Both the position numbers and the translations under genes were made by a program. Below, one piece after another: positions 9,048 to 16,821 of a DNA stretch of 34,243 nucleotides. The stretch comes from Gammaproteobacteria bacterium (GTDB lineage: Bacteria > Pseudomonadota > Gammaproteobacteria > Steroidobacterales > Steroidobacteraceae). The notes under the pieces were generated by a model, which was given only the letters and a program-made list of their open reading frames with translations, did not search any database and was not told the DNA's origin. Every line of letters starts with the position of its first letter. Position 1 is the stretch's first letter. The stretch covers positions 1-34,243 of the forward strand of contig PKWJ01000043.1 of the NCBI GenBank assembly GCA_003132025.1, in the 5' to 3' direction.

Positions 9048-9546
9048 GCCGATGCAGGCGCAGCACTGGCCGGCGGTGCGCGCGATCTATCAGGCCGGAA
9101 TCGACACCGGCCATGCCACTTTCGAGAGCCGCGCTCCCGACTCCTTCGGGCAGTGGCTGGCGGGTCATGTGCCCGAGCTGTGCCTGGTGGCCGTCGACGC
9201 CGGCACACCGGCAGGCTGGGCAGCGCTGGCCGGCGTCTCGAGCCGCTGCGTATACGCCGGCGTCGGTGAGGTCAGCGTGTATGTTGCGCCATCATGCCAG
9301 CGGCGCGGTGCCGGACGCCGACTGCTGATGGCACTGATTGCACAGTCCGAGGAGCGCGGCTACTGGACGCTGCAGGCTGGCATCTTCCCGGAGAATCGCG
9401 CCAGCACTGCTCTGCATCAGGCACTCGGTTTCGAAGTGCTGGGGCTGCGCCGCCGCCTGGGCCGAATGAGCTTCGGGCCGCTGGCTGGACAGTGGCGTGA
9501 CGTGCTGCTGCTGGAGCGGCGCAGCCAGCGCGCGGGCATCGATTAG
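9028..9546 (+). CDS. GNAT N-acetyltransferase, phosphinothricin/arsinothricin acetyltransferase-like
   Basis: This GNAT-fold acetyltransferase has about 165-172 residues. The beginning (IYQAGIDTGHATFESRAP) and the acetyl-CoA loop region (YVAPSCQRRGAGRRLLMALI, then GIFPENRASTALHQALGFEVLG) match the group annotated as phosphinothricin, methionine-sulfoximine or arsinothricin N-acetyltransferases. Members acetylate glutamate-analogue toxins; the true substrate here is unknown. The reading frame opens at a TTG (9028) inside nadC. GTG at 9037 and ATG at 9052 are equally possible starts and none has a strong ribosome binding site, so expression is probably coupled to nadC. Confidence 0.8.
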   Translation: MQPVIIEPMQAQHWPAVRAIYQAGIDTGHATFESRAPDSFGQWLAGHVPELCLVAVDAGTPAGWAALAGVSSRCVYAGVGEVSVYVAPSCQRRGAGRRLLMALIAQSEERGYWTLQAGIFPENRASTALHQALGFEVLGLRRRLGRMSFGPLAGQWRDVLLLERRSQRAGID

Positions 9547-9588
9547 CCTGCCGACGGGTTCGACGGTCGTTCTTCAGAACTCGAATCC

Positions 9589-9612
9589 CGCTATATTACA
9601 GCCCATATGACG
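9589..9612. promoter_or_regulatory. ModE-box-like palindrome overlapping the promoter and start of the molybdate operon
   Basis: Half-sites CGCTATAT (9589-9596) and ATATGACG (9605-9612) face each other across 8 bp. The spacing and the CGnTATAT / ATATnnCG pattern resemble the ModE operator of E. coli modA, as I remember it. The site covers a TATATT -10-like hexamer (9592-9597) and the ATG at 9607. ModE with bound molybdate sitting here would block transcription, giving autoregulation because modE lies in the same operon. Confidence 0.55.
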
Positions 9613-10137
9613 CAAGAGCGGTGGGCTGCGAGGTCGTGCGCGACGCTGGCGCTGAGCCTGGCGGCGAGTCTCGCCTCGGCGCAGGATGACCCGTGCGCCA
9701 GGTTTTCCTGGAACGTCGAGCATGAACGCGCGCTGTTTGCCACCACCCCGCAAGCCGTCGCCGCCGGCCACGACGCTGCGTCGGCGCCGCGGCTGGAGCC
9801 CAACCGGCTCTACCAGCTGCAGCTGCCAGCAGCTGCCGAGGTGACGCTGGCGCTGCCACCCGGCAAGAAGACCGCTGTCGACGGCAGCTACGCCGGATTG
9901 GCGCGTCTCTCGCTTCCGCAGCCCGGCAGCTACCGGGTGTCGGCGGATCAGCCGGTGTGGATCGACATCGTGGCCGACGGTAAAATGATCGATTCGGCCG
10001 ACTTCCAGGGCCGGTCAGGGTGCCTGGCGCCGCACAAGATCGTTCAGTACTCGCTTCCGGCCGGACGCGAGCTGCTGCTGCAACTGAGCGGCGCGCCCAG
10101 CGCCGGCGTTCGGCTCACCATCACGGCGGCCGGCTGA
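9607..10137 (+). CDS. Secreted protein of unknown function heading the molybdate operon
   Basis: The 176-residue product starts with a Sec signal peptide (hydrophobic stretch at about residues 12-25, likely cleavage after ASA before QDD). The mature chain has few cysteines (DDPCARF and SGCLAP), which may form one disulfide, and reads as beta-rich: LYQLQLPAAAEVTLALPPG, SLPQPGSYRVSA, PVWIDIVADG. I do not recognise the family. It ends 10 bp before modE and begins under the ModE-like box, so a periplasmic role tied to molybdate is likely by context only. No Shine-Dalgarno is visible; a TATATT hexamer 9 nt before the ATG suggests a leaderless or nearly leaderless mRNA. Confidence 0.75.
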   Translation: MTQERWAARSCATLALSLAASLASAQDDPCARFSWNVEHERALFATTPQAVAAGHDAASAPRLEPNRLYQLQLPAAAEVTLALPPGKKTAVDGSYAGLARLSLPQPGSYRVSADQPVWIDIVADGKMIDSADFQGRSGCLAPHKIVQYSLPAGRELLLQLSGAPSAGVRLTITAAG

Positions 10138-10147
10138 GCGCAGCTGC

Positions 10148-10960
10148 ATGCCAAAGGTCAAATCTGCATCAATCGCCATCCACGGCGGCCTGTGGCTCGA
10201 GCGCAAGGGACAGAAATATGTCGGCGCCGGTCGCATTGCGCTGCTGGAAAGTATCGATCGCATGGGTTCGATCACGCATGCGGCGAAAGACGTCGGGCTG
10301 AGCTACAAGGCGGCGTGGGATGCGGTCGATGCGATGAACAATCTGGCCGACAAACCGCTACTGATCCGCGCCACCGGCGGCCAGCACGGCGGCGGCAGCC
10401 ACCTGACCGAGCACGGCCGTACGCTGGTGCGCCTGTACCGCCTGCTGGAATCCGGCTACCAGCAGCTGGTGGCACAAATGCAGGCCCAGGTGCATGACTT
10501 CGGCAAGCTCGACGAACTCATGAAGGCCATTACCATGAAGACCAGTGCGCGCAATCAATTTCGCGGCATCGTGCGCGAGGTGCGCAAGGGCGCAGTCAAT
10601 GCCGATGTCATCCTTGATCTGGGCGGCGGCCTGCACATCTTCGCCAACATCACCAACGATGCGGTCGAGGATCTGGCCTTGAAGCCGGGGCGCCACGCCG
10701 TGGCGTTGATCAAGGCCAGTTTCATCGTACTGTCGCCGGACGCGAATCTGCGCGTCAGCGCGCGCAACCAGCTGCGTGGGACGGTCACTGCGGTCATCCC
10801 GGGCTCGGTCAACGGCGAGGTCAAGATTGAATTGCCGGGGGGCCGCGTGCTGACCGCCATCGTCACCAATGACGCGCTGAAGGAGCTGAATCTGGTCAAG
10901 GGCGCCCAGTGCACCGCGCTGATCAAATCCTCCCACGTGCTGATCGCCGTCAATGACTGA
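10148..10960 (+). CDS. modE: Molybdate-responsive transcriptional regulator ModE
   Basis: ModE dimers bind molybdate and repress the molybdate transporter while activating some molybdoenzyme genes. The N-terminal winged helix (about residues 25-90) includes ALLESIDRMGSITHAAKDVG, LSYKAAWDAVDAMNN and the LysR-like GGQHGGGSHLTEHGRTL. It is followed by two tandem Mop (TOBE) domains, each opening with SARNQ(F/L)RG, at about residues 134-200 and 205-268. At 270 residues this is the full-length two-Mop form. It lies inside the operon it probably controls, and its stop overlaps the modA start by 8 bp. Confidence 0.95.
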   Translation: MPKVKSASIAIHGGLWLERKGQKYVGAGRIALLESIDRMGSITHAAKDVGLSYKAAWDAVDAMNNLADKPLLIRATGGQHGGGSHLTEHGRTLVRLYRLLESGYQQLVAQMQAQVHDFGKLDELMKAITMKTSARNQFRGIVREVRKGAVNADVILDLGGGLHIFANITNDAVEDLALKPGRHAVALIKASFIVLSPDANLRVSARNQLRGTVTAVIPGSVNGEVKIELPGGRVLTAIVTNDALKELNLVKGAQCTALIKSSHVLIAVND

Positions 10961-11756
10961 GCCGGCGCGGCACAGTATGCGGCTTGGCACACGCATGCTC
11001 GCCCTGCTGTGCCTGTTGGTCGCGCTGTCGGGGCTGTCGGCGCCGGCGGTGCGGGCCGAGGAGCTCAATGTCGCTGTCGCCGCCAATTTCTTCGCCACGC
11101 TGCAGAAGCTGGCGCCGAAATTCGAACAGGCGAGCGGCAACAAGCTGCTGCTGAGCTCGGGGTCTTCCGGACAGTTCTACACCCAGATCCGGGAGGGCGC
11201 GCCGTTCGATGTGCTGTTGTCGGCCGACAGCGACCGACCGAAACAGCTTGAAGCCGAGGGCTTGGGGCTTGCCGGCAGCCGCTTCACCTACGCCATCGGC
11301 ACGCTGGTGTTGTGGAGCCCGAAACCCGATGTGGTCGACCGCGACGGCAAGGTACTGCGGGGCGGCGCGTTTCACATGATCGGCATCGCCGACCCGCGCA
11401 ATGCCCCATATGGAACGGCGGCACAGCAGGTGCTGACCGCCCTTGGCCTGTGGCAGCAACTGAACCAGGACAAGAAACTGGCGGTGGGCGAGAACATCAA
11501 TCAGGCCTGGCAGTTTGCCGCCACCGGCAACGTCGACATGGCGTTCGTGGCGCTATCCCAGGTCAGCGACCGCAATGCGATCTCCGGATCGTACTGGTTG
11601 CCGCCGCAGGCGCTGTACACACCGCTGCAGCAGGACGCCGTGATACTCACGCGCACCAGCAAACGTGCGCTCGCAGAGACGTTCCTGAAGTGGCTGCGAG
11701 CCGATCCGCAGGCCATCGCCGGCATCAAAGCGGCCGGTTACCATATCGCGGAATGA
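10953..11756 (+). CDS. modA: Molybdate ABC transporter, periplasmic substrate-binding protein
   Basis: ModA captures molybdate or tungstate in the periplasm for the ModBC importer. The signal peptide is visible (MLALLCLLVALSGLSAP, cleavage near VRA before EEL). The mature protein shows family hallmarks: VAVAANFFATLQKLAP, SSGSSGQFYTQI, GAPFDVLLSAD, IADPRNAPYGTAAQQ and MAFVALSQV. The Ser residues of the first loops and the Asp/Tyr-containing segments line the oxyanion site in homologues. The start at 10953 overlaps modE by 8 bp; an ATG at 10977 gives a more usual signal peptide length. The stop overlaps modB (ATGA). Confidence 0.95.
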   Translation: MTEPARHSMRLGTRMLALLCLLVALSGLSAPAVRAEELNVAVAANFFATLQKLAPKFEQASGNKLLLSSGSSGQFYTQIREGAPFDVLLSADSDRPKQLEAEGLGLAGSRFTYAIGTLVLWSPKPDVVDRDGKVLRGGAFHMIGIADPRNAPYGTAAQQVLTALGLWQQLNQDKKLAVGENINQAWQFAATGNVDMAFVALSQVSDRNAISGSYWLPPQALYTPLQQDAVILTRTSKRALAETFLKWLRADPQAIAGIKAAGYHIAE

Positions 11757-12451
11757 TCGCGAGCTTCTATTCCCCTGACGATCTGGTCGCGCTGTGGATT
11801 TCCCTGAAGCTTGCGGCTGTGACCGTGGCATTGCTGCTGCTGCTGTGCACGCCGCTAGCCTGGTGGCTGGCGACCACGCGCTCGCGGTTGCGGGTGCTCG
11901 GCGAGGCCATGGCGGCCCTGCCGCTGGTGCTGCCGCCGACCGTGCTGGGATTCTACCTGCTGCTGTTTCTCGGACCGTACGGCTGGGGCGGCAGGTTGAT
12001 GCATCACCTGGGATTGCAACCGCTGAGCTTCAGCTTTGGCGGCCTGGTGATCGGGTCGATGCTGTATTCGATGCCATTCGTCATACAGCCGTTGCAGGCT
12101 GCGTTCCACGCGGTCGGCACGCGCGCACTCGAGGTCGCGGCGACGCTGCGTGCCCGGCCCTGGGATCGTTTCTTCACGGTCGCGGTACCACTCGCGCGAC
12201 GCGGCTTCATCACCGGATCGGTGCTGGCGTTCGCCCACACCCTGGGCGAATTCGGCGTGGTGCTGATGCTCGGCGGAAACATCCCGGGACGCACGCAAAC
12301 CGCGTCGATCGTGATTTTCAATCACGTCGAAGCGTTGGACTACAGCGGTGCGCAACGCCTGTCGATCACCCTGCTGGTTGCGTGCTTCATCCTGCTGCTG
12401 ATCGTCTACAGCGCTAATCGGTCGCGCGCCGAAGTCGCAGCCGTCGCGTGA
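11753..12451 (+). CDS. modB: Molybdate ABC transporter permease
   Basis: The 232-residue inner-membrane permease forms the ModB dimer channel. Several hydrophobic helices are evident, starting with LAAVTVALLLLLCTPLAWWL. The EAA loop that contacts the ATPase is ALEVAATLRARPWDRFFTVA, followed by LAFAHTLGEFGVVLMLGGNIPG, a strong ModB signature. The frame is open far upstream inside modA, but the ATG at 11753 overlaps the modA stop (ATGA) and gives the correct N-terminus. The stop overlaps the modC GTG by 4 bp, so modA, modB and modC are translationally linked. Confidence 0.96.
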   Translation: MIASFYSPDDLVALWISLKLAAVTVALLLLLCTPLAWWLATTRSRLRVLGEAMAALPLVLPPTVLGFYLLLFLGPYGWGGRLMHHLGLQPLSFSFGGLVIGSMLYSMPFVIQPLQAAFHAVGTRALEVAATLRARPWDRFFTVAVPLARRGFITGSVLAFAHTLGEFGVVLMLGGNIPGRTQTASIVIFNHVEALDYSGAQRLSITLLVACFILLLIVYSANRSRAEVAAVA

Positions 12452-13518
12452 GCCTGGCGCTCGACATCGCCTGGTCACGCGCGGATTTTCTGCTGCAGGT
12501 CGAATGCGAAATGCCCAGCCGTGGGATCACGGCATTATTCGGCCGCTCGGGTTCCGGCAAGACCACCGTGTTGCGCTGCATTGCCGGACTCGAGCGTGTG
12601 GCGCGGGCATCGGTGCGCTTCAATGGCGAGGTCTGGCAGGACCAGCGCCGGTTCCTGCCCACCCACCGGCGGCCACTGGGATATGTGTTTCAGGAATCGA
12701 GCCTGTTTGCCCATCTCAACGTACGGGGCAACCTGGAATACGGCCTGCGCCGCGTGCCGGCAGCGCAGCGCCGTATCGGTTTTGACCAGGCAGTGCGCTA
12801 CATGGGGCTGGAGAGCCTGCTTAAGCACCGCTCCGACCAGCTATCGGGGGGTCAACGGCAGCGGGTCGCCATTGCGCGCGCCCTGCTGACCAGCCCGCAA
12901 TTGCTGTTGATGGATGAACCGCTGTCGAGCCTGGATCTGGCGAGTCGCCGCGAAATCCTGCCGCATCTGGAGCGGCTGCGCGATGAACTGTCGATTCCGA
13001 TCATCTACGTCAGCCACGAGATCGGCGAAGTCATGCGCATCGCCGATCACATTGCGCTGCTGGAGGCGGGCCGGGTACGCGCATTCGGTTCGATCCACGA
13101 GATGTTGACCCGCCCTGACCTGCCTCTGGCACACCTCGAGGAGGCCGGCAGCATCTTCGACGGCGTAATCGCGGAACACGATCCTCGATATCATCTGAGC
13201 TATGTCGACACTGCCGCCGGTCGGCTCGCGATCTCACTGCGAGCGGCGCCGGTCGGCCAGCCGGTCCGGGTGCGCATCGATGCCCGCGACGTGAGCCTGG
13301 CCCTCGAGCCACCCGAGCACACCAGCATCACCAACATCCTGCCGGGCCGTGTCATGGATGTAACCGACGATCGCGATCCAGCGCAGCGCCTGGTACGGAT
13401 CGACGTCGGCGGCCGGCCGCTGCTGGCCCGCATCACCCAACGCTCGGTGGTACAACTGGCAATCGCCCCCGGCCTTGCGCTGTACGCGCAGGTCAAAAGC
13501 GTGGCGTTGATGGACTAG
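12448..13518 (+). CDS. modC: Molybdate ABC transporter ATP-binding protein
   Basis: The 356-residue ATPase has Walker A FGRSGSGKTT (Lys38), the Q-loop in YVFQESSLFAHL, signature LSGGQRQRVAIARALL, Walker B LLLMDEPLSSLD and the H-switch in YVSHE. The C-terminal 70 or so residues form a TOBE/Mop-like regulatory domain (SITNILPGRVMDV), as is usual for ModC and linked to molybdate inhibition. It starts with GTG overlapping modB by 4 bp. Its TAG stop overlaps the cynS stop on the other strand within a CTAG palindrome, so the two transcripts converge with no spacer. Confidence 0.96.
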   Translation: MSLALDIAWSRADFLLQVECEMPSRGITALFGRSGSGKTTVLRCIAGLERVARASVRFNGEVWQDQRRFLPTHRRPLGYVFQESSLFAHLNVRGNLEYGLRRVPAAQRRIGFDQAVRYMGLESLLKHRSDQLSGGQRQRVAIARALLTSPQLLLMDEPLSSLDLASRREILPHLERLRDELSIPIIYVSHEIGEVMRIADHIALLEAGRVRAFGSIHEMLTRPDLPLAHLEEAGSIFDGVIAEHDPRYHLSYVDTAAGRLAISLRAAPVGQPVRVRIDARDVSLALEPPEHTSITNILPGRVMDVTDDRDPAQRLVRIDVGGRPLLARITQRSVVQLAIAPGLALYAQVKSVALMD

Positions 13519-13958
13519 TAGGTCTTGTACGGCAGGAATTTCCCGGACATGCCGATGCGCACCCGATCGCCCTTCGGGTCGGGCTCACGCGTGAGTTCCA
13601 TCGTGAAGTCGATCGCGCTCATAATGCCATCGCCGAACTCCTCGTGTATCAGCTCCTTGATGGTAGTGCCGTACACAGTGACCAGCTCATAGAAGCGGTA
13701 AATCAGCGGATCGGTCGGCACGCTGGTAGGCAGCGAACCCTTGTAGGGCACGACCGTCAGCCATTTGCGCTCCTGCTCGCTCAGGCTGAAGATCTCGCCG
13801 ATCACAGCCGCCTGCTGCGCATTGAGTGTCATCTGACCCAGGCAGGCGGCGGTGACCCACTCCTTGCTCAGCCCGACCTTGGCCGCCACGTCGGCCCACT
13901 TCAGGCCCTGCCTGACTTTGGTGGCGATGATTTTCTCGGTGACTTCATCCCGGCTCAT
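13515..13958 (-). CDS. cynS: Cyanate hydratase (cyanase)
   Basis: Cyanase decamers convert cyanate and bicarbonate to ammonia and CO2. The 147-residue product has an N-terminal helix-turn-helix-like dimer domain and the C-terminal catalytic domain with IYRFYELVTVYGTT and FGDGIMSAIDF. The catalytic triad is present as Arg88, Glu91 and Ser114, with the same spacing (3 and 23) as Arg96, Glu99 and Ser122 of E. coli. The ATG at 13958 has AAGGAG 7 nt upstream. An in-frame extension to 14030 exists but lacks family similarity. No cynT, cynX or cynR is present. It lies 55 bp downstream of emrB on the same strand and may be read through from that operon, or start from a TATAAA hexamer at 13980-13985. 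Confidence 0.95.
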   Translation of the reverse strand: MSRDEVTEKIIATKVRQGLKWADVAAKVGLSKEWVTAACLGQMTLNAQQAAVIGEIFSLSEQERKWLTVVPYKGSLPTSVPTDPLIYRFYELVTVYGTTIKELIHEEFGDGIMSAIDFTMELTREPDPKGDRVRIGMSGKFLPYKTY

Positions 13959-14005
13959 GCTGTACTCCTTATCGGTGCATTTATATGCCTGTCCATTCGA
14001 GCGGT

Positions 14006-14024
14006 CCGCGGCCCTACTCCGCGG
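14006..14024 (-). other. Possible hairpin at the end of emrB, before cynS
   Basis: Two copies of the self-complementary hexamer CCGCGG (14006-14011 and 14019-14024) flank a 7-nt loop that includes the emrB stop codon. A GC stem of this kind could pause or partly terminate the efflux transcript before cynS. No U-tract follows, so it is not a standard intrinsic terminator. Confidence 0.25.
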
Positions 14025-15555
14025 CTGCATGCTGCGCGCTGCGCGGCCGGCGCGCGAGCCACACCAGGATCAGCGGCGCCAGCGTCAGCCAGCCCGAGAT
14101 GCGGAAATAATCCAGCGACGACAGCAGGTAGGCCTGGTGGATCAGATCCTGGGACAACACGCCAATCGCGGTGTGATCATTGCTGATACCGAGAGCCTGC
14201 AGCCCATTGATCGAGGCCTGCAGGTTCGGGCTGTAGACACTCGAACTCTCCGCCAGGTGGGTCTGATGCAGCGCCTCGTCGCGATCCCAGAACGTGGTGG
14301 TAATCGAGGTGGCAAACGCGCTGGCAACGATGCGTATGAAGTTCGACACGCCGGAGGCCGACGGCACCCTCTCCGGCGGCACGCCGTCGAGCAGAATGGA
14401 AATCATCGCGACGAAGAATGTCCCCATGCCGATACCCATCACCAGTTGCGGCACTACGAACGCGAAGAAGCTCGCATCCGCGGTGAGCTCGGATCGCATG
14501 AAAAACGAAATCGCAAAGCTCAGGAAGCCAACCGTACCCAGCAGGCGCGCATCGACTTTGCCGACCATGCGGCCAACGAACGGCGCCACCAGCACTGACA
14601 CCAGCCCCGCCGGCGCCGCCACCAATCCAGCCCAGGTCGCGGTATAGCCCAGTTGAGTCTGCAGCCACAACGGCAGCAGCACGATGTTGCCGAAGAACAC
14701 CGCATAGCCAATGCAGAACGCAATGGTACCCAGGGTGAAATTGCGCCGGGTGAACAGCGACAAGTCGACGATCGGATAGCGCTCGGTCAGCTCCCAGATC
14801 AGCCAGGCGATGAAAGCAATCACGGCAACGACGCAGAGTGACACGATGACCGGTGAGCCGAACCAGTCCAGGTCCTTGCCCTTGTCGAGCATGACCTGCA
14901 GCGCACCCACCCAGAGCATCAGCAGCCCCAGCCCCACGGTATCGATCGGCAACTGGCGCGTCGGCGTGTCGTGCCGTCCCAGGAAGTGCCAGCAGACAAA
15001 TCCCGACAGCACTCCGACCGGCACGTTGATGTAGAAGATCCACGGCCAGCTCCAGTCGTCGGAGATGTAGCCGCCGAGCACCGGGCCGGCAACCGGCGCC
15101 ACCAGCGTGGTTATCGACCAGATCGCCAATGCGGTACCGGCGCGCGCCGGTCCGAACAGCCGCAGCAGCAGCGCCTGCGAGCCCGGGATCATCGGCCCGG
15201 ATACCGCACCCTGAAGCACCCGGAACACTACCAGCGACGACAGGCTCCAGGCCGCACCGCACAGAAACGATGCGGCCGTGAAAGCCAGCACCGACAGAAC
15301 GAAGGTACGTACCACGCCGTAGCGCTGCATCAGCCAGCCGGTGAGCGGTACCGATATGCCGTTGCTGACCGCAAACGATGTGATCACCCAGGTGCCCTGA
15401 TCGCTCGATACCCCGAGGTTGCCGGCGATGGTCGGAATGGCAACATTGGCGATGCTGGTATCCAGCACCTGCATGAAGGTGCCCAGTGCCAGCGCCAGCG
15501 CCACCAGCCCGCGGGCGCCGCCGCTGAGCGCTACGGCGTCGGCCTGCGCGTTCAC
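14014..15555 (-). CDS. emrB: DHA2-family (EmrB/QacA type) MFS multidrug exporter
   Basis: The 513-residue inner-membrane protein has the length and pattern of 14-helix DHA2 drug:proton antiporters. It opens with GTFMQVLDTSIANVAIPTIA, contains the loop 2-3 motif GWLMQRYGVVRTF, the motif-C-like VAPVAGPVLGGYIS and the DHA2 signature WPWIFYINVPVG. With EmrA and an outer-membrane factor it would pump hydrophobic toxins directly out of the cell. Its start overlaps emrA by 4 bp, so it is the third partner of the operon marR, outer-membrane factor, emrA, emrB. The substrate is not predictable from sequence. Confidence 0.93.
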   Translation of the reverse strand: MNAQADAVALSGGARGLVALALALGTFMQVLDTSIANVAIPTIAGNLGVSSDQGTWVITSFAVSNGISVPLTGWLMQRYGVVRTFVLSVLAFTAASFLCGAAWSLSSLVVFRVLQGAVSGPMIPGSQALLLRLFGPARAGTALAIWSITTLVAPVAGPVLGGYISDDWSWPWIFYINVPVGVLSGFVCWHFLGRHDTPTRQLPIDTVGLGLLMLWVGALQVMLDKGKDLDWFGSPVIVSLCVVAVIAFIAWLIWELTERYPIVDLSLFTRRNFTLGTIAFCIGYAVFFGNIVLLPLWLQTQLGYTATWAGLVAAPAGLVSVLVAPFVGRMVGKVDARLLGTVGFLSFAISFFMRSELTADASFFAFVVPQLVMGIGMGTFFVAMISILLDGVPPERVPSASGVSNFIRIVASAFATSITTTFWDRDEALHQTHLAESSSVYSPNLQASINGLQALGISNDHTAIGVLSQDLIHQAYLLSSLDYFRISGWLTLAPLILVWLARRPRSAQHAAAE

Positions 15556-16781
15556 TGCATCGGCGCGGTGGCCGCGCGCGCTACGGACTGGCCGCCGTCG
15601 CGGCCCGCATTGAGCGTCACGATGCGATCGATGCGTGCCTGCACCTCAGGGTCGTCGCCGGCGCTGGCCTGCGTCGGCTGCGGCACGTTGCGCACCTGGG
15701 TCGACACCACCGGCCCGGAGGTGTCGTGCTCGTCAACCTCCGCGACCATCGACAGGCCCACGCGCAGCGGATGCGCCTTGAGTTCCTGCGGATCAAGCGT
15801 GATGCGGACCGGCAGGCGCTGCACGATCTTGATCCAGTTGCCCGAAGCGTTCTGCGCCGGCAGCAGCGCGAAGGCGCTGCCGCTGCCGGCGGACAGACCG
15901 GCGACCCGCCCGTGGAACACCACGTCGCTGCCATACAGGTCCGCGTGCAGCTTCACCGGCTGTCCCACGCGCATGGCGCGCAACTGTACCTCTTTGAAAT
16001 TCGCGTCCACCCACACGTCATCGAGCGGCACCAGAGCCATGAGCGGGCTGCCGGCGGCCACGCGCTGGCCGAGCTGTACGGTGCGCTTGGCGACGACACC
16101 CGATACCGGCGCGCGCAATTCGGCGCGATGCAGCGCCAGCGCGGCATTGCGAACCGCGGCTTCGGCGTCGAGCACCTGCGGATGTGTCTCGATCGTGGTG
16201 CCCTGGATCTGCGCTTCCGTCGCGTTGAGCTGCTCGCGCGCCGCGTCCAGCCCGGCACGCGCCACCGCCACCGCATCGCGCGAATGCGATAGCTCCTCGC
16301 CGGAGACCGCGCCGTCGGACAACAGTCCCTGGCGGCGATCCAGGTCATCCTGCGCCCGCTTCAGGTCCGATACACGCTGCGCAATCAGCGCCTGCAGCTG
16401 CTCGCGCTGCGCGAACAGCCCGCGCACGTTGCGCACCGCGCGCGCCAGCTGCGCCTCGGCGCCGTTGATCGCGACCTGCGCATCGGCGGGATCGAGCCTG
16501 ACCAGCAGCTGTCCGCGCTCGACGCTCTGCGTGTCGTCCACGTTCACGGCGATCACCGTGCCGGGCACGTCGCTGGTGACCTGCACCAGATCGCTGCTGA
16601 TGTAGGCGTCGTCGGTGCTCTGGTAATAGCGCCCAACCAGCAGCAGGTGCGCCAGCCACGCCAGTCCAGCGACCAGCGCCACCACCGCAAGGATCAGCAG
16701 GGCGCGATTTCGGGTGTGGTTCCTGGCCGGTGCGGGCGGCGTGGGCGGCGTGGGCGGCGTAGGCGGCGTGGGTTCGTCCAT
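15552..16781 (-). CDS. emrA: EmrA-type periplasmic adaptor (membrane fusion, HlyD family)
   Basis: The 409-residue adaptor links the MFS pump to the outer-membrane channel. A short cytoplasmic Pro/Thr tail precedes one N-terminal membrane helix (ALLILAVVALVAGLAWLAHLL). STDDAYISSDLVQV and GQLLVRLDPAD follow from the biotinyl/lipoyl half-motif typical of EmrA, then a long alpha-helical hairpin (about residues 110-210) and the second half-motif APVSGVVAKRTVQLGQRVAAG. Near the end, NASGNWIKIVQRLPVRI is a common EmrA marker. The tail holds a TPP repeat encoded by a 9-bp tandem repeat. It follows the outer-membrane factor gene by 40 bp. Confidence 0.93.
   Translation of the reverse strand: MDEPTPPTPPTPPTPPAPARNHTRNRALLILAVVALVAGLAWLAHLLLVGRYYQSTDDAYISSDLVQVTSDVPGTVIAVNVDDTQSVERGQLLVRLDPADAQVAINGAEAQLARAVRNVRGLFAQREQLQALIAQRVSDLKRAQDDLDRRQGLLSDGAVSGEELSHSRDAVAVARAGLDAAREQLNATEAQIQGTTIETHPQVLDAEAAVRNAALALHRAELRAPVSGVVAKRTVQLGQRVAAGSPLMALVPLDDVWVDANFKEVQLRAMRVGQPVKLHADLYGSDVVFHGRVAGLSAGSGSAFALLPAQNASGNWIKIVQRLPVRITLDPQELKAHPLRVGLSMVAEVDEHDTSGPVVSTQVRNVPQPTQASAGDDPEVQARIDRIVTLNAGRDGGQSVARAATAPMQ
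16732..16772 (-). repeat. 9-bp tandem repeat inside emrA (TPP repeat)
   Basis: About 4.5 copies of GTGGGCGGC (plus-strand reading), two perfect and others with single mismatches. On the coding strand they encode the repeated Thr-Pro-Pro of the EmrA cytoplasmic tail. The unit is a multiple of three, so copy-number change would alter tail length without breaking the frame. Confidence 0.85.
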
Positions 16782-16821
16782 GGGATTCTCGGTACTTGAA
16801 TGTTGGCCGCGGGTCGCGCCT

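Noticed and set aside
11312-11752. N-terminal extension of modB
   Set aside because: The frame is open upstream but that part is modA read out of frame; the ATG at 11753 overlapping the modA stop gives the true ModB start.
13959-14030. N-terminal extension of cynS
   Set aside because: AAGGAG directly precedes the ATG at 13958 and cyanase similarity begins there; the extension runs through the emrB end.
14971-16605. Plus-strand frame opposite emrB and emrA
   Set aside because: Low-complexity Ser/Arg/Cys-rich translation without domains, lying over two recognised genes.
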